A stretch of 5,154 nt of DNA from Candidatus Rokuibacteriota bacterium (GTDB taxonomy: Bacteria; Methylomirabilota; Methylomirabilia; Rokubacteriales; JACPHL01), in assembly GCA_016188625.1 (NCBI GenBank), contig JACPHL010000140.1, positions 1,526 through 6,679 on the forward strand. The letters run 5' to 3'. Below are positions 1 through 4,034 of this stretch, one piece after another. The stretch's first letter is position 1, and the number at the start of each line of letters is the position of its first letter. The position numbers and the translations under genes are program-made. Under the pieces are notes generated by a model. The model worked only from the letters and a program-made list of their open reading frames with translations, ran no database searches and was not told the DNA's origin.

Positions 1-1420
1 GGGAGGACTCCACGGTCCGCCGGATCGTCTCCAGGTCGCCGCCGGTCTCGAGGAGCAGGGCGACGGAGCCGTAGCCGAGCCGGAACTGGCTCGCGATCGG
101 CTCCGGCGGCCCGCCCACCGTGGCCAGGACCGCCTCCAGGCTGTCGCGGCTGTCGAGGGCGATGACGCACTTCCCCTCGGGATCGATCCCGCGGCGCCCC
201 GCCCGCCCGGCCATCTGGGTCAGCTCGTTGTGGGTGAGCCCGCGGAAGCCGCGGTCGGTCCGCTTGGTGAGCCCCTGGAGGACCACGCTCCTTGCGGGCA
301 TGTGGATCCCCAGGCTCATCGTCTCGGTGGCAAAGACGACCTTGACCAGGCCCCGCTCGAAGAGCAGCTCGGTGAGCCGCTTGAGGGTCGGCAGGATCCC
401 GGCGTGGTGGAGCCCGACCCCGAGGGCGAGGGCCTGGAAGATGGTCTGGTTGAGCGGGGACTCGGCCATGGCCGGGCTCTCGACCTCCCGGCGCTGGGCC
501 CGGTCCAGGAGCGGCCGCCCCTCCTCGAGAAACTCCTCCATGGCCCGCTCGCACCCCGCCCGGCTGAAGATGAAGTAGATCGCCGGGAGCCACCCGCGGC
601 CCTTCAGCTCCTCGATCACGTCGTCGGGGGAGGCGACCCGCCGCGCGTAGAAGCGCCCCCGGTCCCGGCCTCGGTCCCGCTCCTCGCGCCGGGCGTCCCC
701 GTCCACGCCGACGAGCCGGACGGTCCCCGCCCGCACGGCGTCGAGCGGGTGGAGTTCGGCCGCGAGGTCCGCGACCAGATACTGCAGCGGGACCGGGCGG
801 TGCGGGTGGATGATGGGGGTGATCGGGCGGTGGACCAGGCTGACCCAGTCCGCGATCTCCCGGATGTTGGCGACGGTCGCGGAGAGCGCCACCAGGGCCA
901 CGTCCTTCGGCGCGTTGACGATGATCTCCTCCCAGACCGTCCCCCGCCCCTCGTCCCCCATGTAGTGGCACTCATCGAGGACCACGTAGCCGAGCCCCTC
1001 CAGTGTCCCGGTGTAGAACATGTTGCGGAGGATCTCGGTGGTCATGACCAGGATGGGGGCGCGGGGGTTGACCTTGACGTCACCCGTGAGGATCCCGACC
1101 TCCGCCACCCCGAACTGGCGGCAGAAGTCGGCGTACTTCTGGTTCGAGAGGGCCTTGAGGGGGGTGGTATAGGCCAGGCGCCGCCGCCGGAGGAGGGCGA
1201 GGTGGATCGCCAGCTCGGCGATCAGGGTCTTCCCCGCCCCGGTGGGCGCCGAGACGATGACCGACTGCCCCTCCAGGAGGGCCAGGATGGCCTGAACCTG
1301 GAAGTCGTCGAGGGGGAAGGGGTAGCGGCGCTCGAAGGTCCGGTAGAGATCCAGGTCCGCCAGCCGGAGCCGGCCGGCGTCGAGGGCCTCCTGGACCGGG
1401 ATCGGGTCGGGCTGGGTCAA
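1..1420 (-). CDS. Ski2/Mtr4/HelY-like superfamily 2 RNA helicase, N-terminal part (3' end outside window)
   Basis: An ATP-dependent 3'-5' RNA helicase of the Ski2-like group by family; the cellular role is presumably RNA processing or decay, which is inference. The 473 visible codons hold in order: a short N-terminal extension, a Q-motif-like segment LDDFQVQAI (37-45), Walker A APTGAGKT (58-65), motif Ia TTPLKALSNQ (85-94), TGDVKVN (112-118), Walker B DECH (149-152) followed by YMGDEGRG and WEE, SAT (180-182), ATETMSLGIHMPAR (364-377) and motif VI QMAGRAGRRG (402-411). After that comes the FRLGYGSVALLL segment typical of Ski2-like proteins, and the frame stays open to the edge, so the C-terminal domains are missing. 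I chose the TTG at 1420-1418 because AAAGAGGTGATC, almost the full anti-16S complement, lies just upstream and no ATG or GTG lies suitably near. The gene is divergent from the exported-protein gene. Family is certain, exact subfamily less so. Confidence 0.93.
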   Translation of the reverse strand, partial: MTQPDPIPVQEALDAGRLRLADLDLYRTFERRYPFPLDDFQVQAILALLEGQSVIVSAPTGAGKTLIAELAIHLALLRRRRLAYTTPLKALSNQKYADFCRQFGVAEVGILTGDVKVNPRAPILVMTTEILRNMFYTGTLEGLGYVVLDECHYMGDEGRGTVWEEIIVNAPKDVALVALSATVANIREIADWVSLVHRPITPIIHPHRPVPLQYLVADLAAELHPLDAVRAGTVRLVGVDGDARREERDRGRDRGRFYARRVASPDDVIEELKGRGWLPAIYFIFSRAGCERAMEEFLEEGRPLLDRAQRREVESPAMAESPLNQTIFQALALGVGLHHAGILPTLKRLTELLFERGLVKVVFATETMSLGIHMPARSVVLQGLTKRTDRGFRGLTHNELTQMAGRAGRRGIDPEGKCVIALDSRDSLEAVLATVGGPPEPIASQFRLGYGSVALLLETGGDLETIRRTVESS

Positions 1421-1428
1421 GCTGGGAT

Positions 1429-1440
1429 GATCACCTCTTT
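1429..1440 (-). promoter_or_regulatory. Extended Shine-Dalgarno of the helicase gene
   Basis: On the minus strand this reads AAAGAGGTGATC, which pairs with nearly the whole anti-Shine-Dalgarno end of 16S rRNA apart from one missing G. It ends 8 nt before the TTG codon and is the main reason for choosing that non-ATG start. Confidence 0.75.
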
Positions 1441-1443
1441 TAC

Positions 1444-1472
1444 ACGCTACCACCCGGTCGCCGGGTTGTCGA
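1444..1472 (-). promoter_or_regulatory. Possible sigma70-type promoter of the helicase gene
   Basis: On the minus strand TCGACA (1472-1467, 5/6 match to the -35 consensus) is followed after 17 nt by TAGCGT (1449-1444, a poor 3/6 -10). Transcription would start near 1437, giving a leader of about 17 nt that begins with the ribosome binding site. The strong -35 and correct spacing support it; the weak -10 keeps confidence low. Confidence 0.4.
1452..1466. repeat. Perfect inverted repeat ACCCGG-N3-CCGGGT
   Basis: Two perfect 6-nt arms (1452-1457 and 1461-1466) are separated by TCG. The repeat fills most of the spacer between the proposed -35 and -10 of the helicase promoter, and lies about 28 bp upstream of the divergent -35 at 1494. 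It could be an operator for a dimeric regulator. Chance is possible in DNA of this GC content. Confidence 0.35.
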
Positions 1473-1493
1473 GGGGAAACCCGCTCCGTCCGC

Positions 1494-1522
1494 TTGACAC
1501 CGCCTCGGCGCCTCCCTAGACT
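1494..1522 (+). promoter_or_regulatory. Sigma70-type promoter of the exported-protein gene
   Basis: A perfect -35 TTGACA (1494-1499) is followed after exactly 17 nt by TAGACT (1517-1522, 4/6). The expected transcription start, about 7 nt after the -10, falls at 1529-1530, which is the ATG itself. This predicts a leaderless mRNA. No Shine-Dalgarno is present before the ATG, which agrees. Confidence 0.75.
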
Positions 1523-1529
1523 TGGCCGG

Positions 1530-1952
1530 ATGGTTCGACTGCTCGCGGGCGCTCTCGCCGCTCTCCTGGCGCTCCTGGCGGGGCCCGGCACCCCGGCCCT
1601 CGCCACGCACGAGCCCGACCATCGCTACGTCGTCCTCGGCTATGTCAAAGACGGGGCGGGGCGGCCCCTGGCCGGGGCCACGGTGAGGGTGGTCCGCGCC
1701 AGGACCGGCCTCGCCTACCCGGCCAGGACCGACGGAGAGGGGTTCTACCTCGTGGTCGTCCACCTCCACGACGGGGACCTGGGGGAGACCCTGACGGTCT
1801 CCGCCGCCGGCGCCAGCGCCAAGATCACCGCGACCTTCGAACCGCGGGACAAGCGCGTCGAGCGGGGGACGCGCGTGGACATCGAGGGGGGCCGGGTGGT
1901 CGAGCGGCGCGCCCTGTTCGCGACGACCCTGAAGGAGGTCCTCGATCGGTGA
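1530..1952 (+). CDS. Small exported protein with carboxypeptidase regulatory-like domain
   Basis: A 140-residue protein with a clear signal peptide: MVR, a hydrophobic Leu/Ala core at about 4-17, and an Ala-Leu-Ala signal peptidase I site (23-25) before Thr26. The mature part has the pattern of a carboxypeptidase regulatory-like (transthyretin-fold) beta-sandwich: GYVKDGAGRPLAGATVRV (37-54) and TDGEGFY (67-73). It should be periplasmic or secreted. The domain is structural or binding, not known to be catalytic, so the role is unknown; no catalytic carboxypeptidase domain is attached. The ATG at 1530 is chosen because the frame's earlier TTG at 1494 is the first codon of the -35 box and would add an arginine-rich, non-signal-like extension. 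It stops 15 bp before the next gene's promoter, so it is probably monocistronic. Confidence 0.82.
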   Translation: MVRLLAGALAALLALLAGPGTPALATHEPDHRYVVLGYVKDGAGRPLAGATVRVVRARTGLAYPARTDGEGFYLVVVHLHDGDLGETLTVSAAGASAKITATFEPRDKRVERGTRVDIEGGRVVERRALFATTLKEVLDR

Positions 1953-1967
1953 GGGGGGGCGATGGCC

Positions 1968-1996
1968 TTGACACCGGCTGGGGCACGGGCTGTAAT
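1968..1996 (+). promoter_or_regulatory. Near-consensus sigma70 promoter of the RAM-domain gene
   Basis: A perfect -35 TTGACA (1968-1973), a 17-nt spacer and TGTAAT as -10 (1991-1996, 5/6). Transcription should begin near 2003, leaving a leader of about 23 nt with the ribosome binding site. One of the best -35/-10 pairs in the window, suggesting high basal expression. Confidence 0.82.
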
Positions 1997-2010
1997 GGCG
2001 CCATCCTACC

Positions 2011-2020
2011 GGAGGAGGGG
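2011..2020 (+). promoter_or_regulatory. Ribosome binding site of the RAM-domain gene
   Basis: GGAGGAGGGG lies a few bases before the ATG at 2026 and fixes that start rather than any upstream codon. Confidence 0.85.
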
Positions 2021-2025
2021 AGCCG

Positions 2026-2271
2026 ATGAAGGCCTACGTCCTGATCGAGACCAGCGCGGGGAAGACCAAGGGCGTCAAGAAGGCCCTGGGCAAGGTCAAG
2101 CCGGGGAAGTGCAAGATCGACTCCCTGGACGCGGTGACCGGGCCGTACGACTACATCGCGGTGGTGGAGGGGCCGAGCCTGGACGACATCGGCCAGCTCG
2201 TGACCGAGGGGATCGGGACCATCGACGGGGTCACGCGGACCACCACCTGCCTCGCGGTCGCCATCGGTTAA
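2026..2271 (+). CDS. Stand-alone Lrp/AsnC ligand-binding (RAM) domain protein
   Basis: An 81-residue protein made only of the RAM (regulation of amino acid metabolism) domain found at the C-terminus of Lrp/AsnC regulators. Visible hallmarks are the opening strand MKAYVLIETSAGK (1-13), the turn TGPYDYIAVVEG (38-49), and the final strand GVTRTTTCLAVAIG (68-81). There is no helix-turn-helix, and the complete length and good ribosome binding site show that it is a natural stand-alone form and not a truncation. By family, such proteins oligomerise through alpha-beta-sandwich dimers and may bind amino acids or other small effectors, or join full-length Lrp proteins. A specific ligand cannot be read from the sequence. 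It has its own promoter and is followed directly by a strong hairpin, so it is a single-gene unit. Confidence 0.9.
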   Translation: MKAYVLIETSAGKTKGVKKALGKVKPGKCKIDSLDAVTGPYDYIAVVEGPSLDDIGQLVTEGIGTIDGVTRTTTCLAVAIG

Positions 2272-2275
2272 CTAC

Positions 2276-2303
2276 TTGGAGGGGGGCGCTGCCCCCCTAC
2301 CAA
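2276..2303 (+). terminator. Strong GC hairpin after the RAM-domain gene
   Basis: It starts 4 nt after the stop codon. TTGG, A and GGGGGG-C (2276-2287) pair with G-CCCCCC, T and CCAA (2291-2303), with one bulged A and a GCT loop, giving about 12 base pairs. There is no T-tract, so it is not a textbook intrinsic terminator. It may be a hairpin-only terminator or a barrier that protects the 3' end. The genes converge here, so it could serve both strands. Confidence 0.6.
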
Positions 2304-2304
2304 A

Positions 2305-2387
2305 CCTCCCCCCAAGGTTGCGCGGGCAAAGCCCGCGCTCGGAGCGACCCATCCGTCCCCGGAGTCGAGGGGCAAGAGCGTGGCACC
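2305..2387. repeat. Imperfect direct repeat, copy A, with perfect stem-loop
   Basis: Aligns without gaps to copy B, 93 bp downstream, at roughly 78% identity by eye. It starts with CCTCCCCCC and holds a perfect stem GCGCGGGC / GCCCGCGC (2320-2327 and 2331-2338) with loop AAA, then a shared CTCGGAGCG segment and a shared CCATCCGTCCC-type segment. It contains no gene. It resembles a REP-like dispersed intergenic element, which is inference. Confidence 0.7.
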
Positions 2388-2397
2388 CCGTCCGAAG

Positions 2398-2480
2398 CCT
2401 CCCCCCGGGGTTGCGCCGGCGGAGCCGGCGCTCGGAGCGGACCATCCGTCCCTAGGGCTGAGGGTCAAGGGCGCGGCCGC
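2398..2480. repeat. Imperfect direct repeat, copy B, with perfect stem-loop
   Basis: Second copy of the repeat. Its stem is GCGCCGGC / GCCGGCGC (2413-2420 and 2424-2431) with loop GGA. Compared with copy A, one stem position has changed G to C and its partner has changed C to G, so pairing is kept. The rest follows copy A with scattered substitutions. Confidence 0.7.
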
Positions 2481-2565
2481 TTCGGCGCTACTCGGAGCAC
2501 CCCACCGCCTGCGGCCCGGGGGACCCCCAGGGGGGAGGCGTCGGCCCCGAGCGGAACCCTTCTCT
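2481..2565. other. GC-rich intergenic tail, no gene seen
   Basis: Between the repeats and the stop of the selenoprotein gene lies GC-rich DNA with runs of C and G (about 2518-2536) able to form small hairpins. They may aid termination of the minus-strand gene, but loops would be very short and no T-tract follows. Nothing else is supported. Confidence 0.4.
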
Positions 2566-2982
2566 TCACCGCCCGGCGATCACCACCTCGGAGGTGAGGG
2601 TGCGGTGGACCGGGCACTTGAGGGCGATCTCTCGGATCCGGGTCTCCTGCTCCGCGCTCAGCTCGCCCTCGAGGAGGAGCGCGAGCTCGATCCGGTCCAC
2701 CTTCCCCTCCCGGGTCTCGCACTCCGCGCACTCCTCGGCGTGGATCTTCTCGTGGCGGAGGCGGACCTCCACCCGATCGAGGCGCCACCCCTTCCGTCTT
2801 GCGTACAGCAAGACCGTCATTGAGGTTCAGGCCCCCAGGGAGGCCAGGAGCAGCTCGTAGGGGCCCGGGCCCGTGTCGTCGCCGCCGGCCTCCTTCGGCT
2901 CGTCCACGACCAGCCGGTGCGGCCCCATCCTGACTTCGTGCTGCAGGTTCCTCACGTAGGTCACGGTCACGTCCCTGGCCAT
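2566..2982 (-). CDS. OsmC-family selenoprotein (in-frame TGA read as Sec52)
   Basis: OsmC/Ohr proteins are cytoplasmic dimeric thiol peroxidases that reduce organic hydroperoxides with a peroxidatic and a resolving cysteine. The frame from ATG 2982 gives 138 residues, the usual family length: a beta-rich N-terminus (VTVTYVRNLQHEV), GPGPYELLLASLGA (38-51), TGA at codon 52, then TSMTVLLYARRKGW (53-66), RLRHEKIHAEECAECE (74-89) with a CxxC at 85/88, and KCPVHRTLTSE (122-132) with the second cysteine at 123. The family has GAC-TSM here, so TGA replaces exactly the peroxidatic cysteine. A hairpin fitting a bacterial SECIS lies 12 nt downstream. AAAGGAGG sits 8 nt before the ATG. The true stop is also TGA (2568-2566). 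Alternatives are a nonsense-mutated pseudogene or sequencing error, made unlikely by the exact position, hairpin and intact flanks. The substrate and redox partner are unknown. Confidence 0.88.
2796..2814 (-). promoter_or_regulatory. Bacterial SECIS (bSECIS) stem-loop
   Basis: On the coding strand GTCTTGC (2814-2808), loop TGTAC (2807-2803) and GCAAGAC (2802-2796) form a perfect 7-bp stem. The stem starts 12 nt and the loop 19 nt after the TGA, within the range known for bacterial SECIS elements. The loop has G in its second position followed by U, like the GU that SelB recognises in the E. coli fdhF element (from memory). No bulged U is seen in the stem. The element lies inside the coding region and encodes Val57 to Arg62. 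Confidence 0.8.
2827..2829 (-). other. Selenocysteine codon TGA (Sec52)
   Basis: The minus-strand reading is GGG GCC TGA ACC TCA ATG, giving Gly-Ala-Sec-Thr-Ser-Met. The next in-frame stop is only at 2568. By homology the position corresponds to the reactive cysteine of OsmC proteins. Confidence 0.85.
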
Positions 2983-2990
2983 GCCAGGTT

Positions 2991-2998
2991 CCTCCTTT
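2991..2998 (-). promoter_or_regulatory. Shine-Dalgarno of the selenoprotein gene
   Basis: AAAGGAGG on the minus strand, 8 nt before the ATG at 2982-2980. It shows that translation starts upstream of the TGA; the internal ATG at 2820 has no such site. Confidence 0.88.
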
Positions 2999-3006
2999 CC
3001 GGGGGC

Positions 3007-3034
3007 TCGACGCCCCGTCGGGCTATGGTAAGAT
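3007..3034 (+). promoter_or_regulatory. Probable promoter of the epimerase-dehydrogenase operon
   Basis: TCGACG (3007-3012, 4/6 to the -35) and TAAGAT (3029-3034, 4/6 to the -10) are 16 nt apart. Transcription would start near 3041, just ahead of a GAGGG ribosome binding site (3043-3047) placed 6 nt before ATG 3054. The -35 overlaps a GGGGC / GCCCC inverted repeat (3002-3006 and 3012-3016). Confidence 0.5.
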
Positions 3035-3053
3035 GCCCGGTCGAGGGAAATCC

Positions 3054-4031
3054 ATGGAGTGCTTGATCCTGGGCGGGAGCGAGTTCATCAGCCTCCACGT
3101 GGTGCGCGAGCTCCTCCGGCGCGGACATCGGGTCACCGTCCTGAACCGCGGGAGCCGCAACCAGCGCCTCCCGGCCGGCGTGGAGGTCCTCCTGGCCGAC
3201 CGGAAGGAGCACGCCGCCCTCCGCGCCGGGCTGGCGGGCCTGGCGTTCGACGACGTCTTCGACATCGCCTACGCCCCCACAACCGCCGAGGACGTCCGGG
3301 CGGCGCTGGAGGCCCTCGACGGCCGGGTCGGCCACTACCTCTTCTGCTCCTCCACCCGGGTCTACGACCACACCGCGCCCCTCCCCTTCACCGAGACGAC
3401 CCCGCGCAGCCTCTACTGGGGGGAGTACGCCCGCCACAAGCTCGAGGCCGAGGACGTCCTCCTCGAGCGCCACCGGGCCGGGGGCCTGCCCGTCACCCTG
3501 GTGCGCCCGACCCACGTCCTGGGCCCGTACAACACCCGCGACAACGAGACCTTCTTCTTCGACCGGATCCTCCGCGGCCGGCCGGTCCTCGTCCCGGGGG
3601 ACGGCGGATGGCTCCGCCAGTTCGGGCACGCCGAGGACCTGGCCCACGCCTTCGCCGAGATGGCGGGCAATCCCAGGGCGTCCGGCCAGGCCTACAATAT
3701 CACCGGCGAGGAGTGCGTCACCCAGGCCGGGTTCGTGGAGCTGATCGCCCACGTCATGGGGAAGCCGGTCGAGCTGGTCCACTTCGATCCCAAGCTCCTC
3801 GAGGGGTTCGAGAAGCCCGGCCGCGTCTTCGGCCAGAACCTCGTCTACCCGGCCCACATCTTCTACAGCACCGCCAAGGCCAGGCTCGAGCTGGGCCTCC
3901 ACCCGCGCTACACCCTGGAGGCCGGCCTCCGGCAGACCTACGAGTGGTACCTGGCCGAGGGGCTCGACCGCCGCCCCGTGGAGTTCGCCTTCGAGGATCA
4001 GCTCCTGGCCCGGCTCGGCCGGGGGCGTTGA
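3054..4031 (+). CDS. NAD(P)-dependent epimerase/dehydratase-like SDR
   Basis: A 325-residue extended/atypical short-chain dehydrogenase-reductase with an N-terminal Rossmann fold. The dinucleotide site is the variant LILGGSEFIS (4-13), in place of the classic GxxGxxG, followed by HRVTVLNRGS. FCSSTRVYD (about 97-105) supplies the Ser/Thr of the active site and YARHK (125-129) the catalytic YxxxK pair; then LVRPTHVLGPYN and YNITGEE, typical of sugar-nucleotide epimerase-like and CSP41-like proteins. The substrate cannot be told from the sequence; a nucleotide sugar is a reasonable guess, but many relatives have unknown roles. ATG 3054 is preferred over ATG 3033 since it has GAGGG 6 nt upstream and puts the GG motif near the N-terminus as usual, while ATG 3033 overlaps the proposed -10. 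It is followed after 3 nt by the dehydrogenase gene. Confidence 0.87.
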   Translation: MECLILGGSEFISLHVVRELLRRGHRVTVLNRGSRNQRLPAGVEVLLADRKEHAALRAGLAGLAFDDVFDIAYAPTTAEDVRAALEALDGRVGHYLFCSSTRVYDHTAPLPFTETTPRSLYWGEYARHKLEAEDVLLERHRAGGLPVTLVRPTHVLGPYNTRDNETFFFDRILRGRPVLVPGDGGWLRQFGHAEDLAHAFAEMAGNPRASGQAYNITGEECVTQAGFVELIAHVMGKPVELVHFDPKLLEGFEKPGRVFGQNLVYPAHIFYSTAKARLELGLHPRYTLEAGLRQTYEWYLAEGLDRRPVEFAFEDQLLARLGRGR

Positions 4032-4034
4032 CCC

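Noticed and set aside
230-1519. Long open frame on the plus strand opposite the helicase
   Set aside because: Low-complexity product rich in Gly, Pro, Arg and Asp with no domain; a mirror effect of GC-rich coding on the other strand, where the helicase motifs are unmistakable.
1494-1529. TTG 1494 as start of the exported protein
   Set aside because: That TTG is part of the -35 box TTGACA, and the extension would place arginine-rich residues before the signal peptide.
2305-2480. CRISPR array
   Set aside because: Only two copies, imperfect over about 83 bp, with no unique spacers of regular size and no cas genes.
1962-2597. Plus-strand open frame overlapping the RAM gene and the repeats
   Set aside because: It reads an out-of-frame version of the RAM gene and then repeat DNA, with biased composition and no domain.
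2566-2820. Separate 84-residue OsmC fragment starting at ATG 2820
   Set aside because: It lacks the OsmC N-terminal half and active-site residue and has no ribosome binding site. It is the part of the selenoprotein gene after the TGA.
2566-2982. OsmC pseudogene by nonsense mutation
   Set aside because: The only stop lies exactly at the catalytic cysteine, both flanks are intact, the start has a perfect Shine-Dalgarno, and a SECIS-like hairpin follows. Random decay would not give this combination, though sequencing error cannot be fully excluded.
3033-3053. ATG 3033 as start of the SDR
   Set aside because: It overlaps the proposed -10 box and lacks a ribosome binding site; ATG 3054 has GAGGG 6 nt upstream and fits family N-termini.
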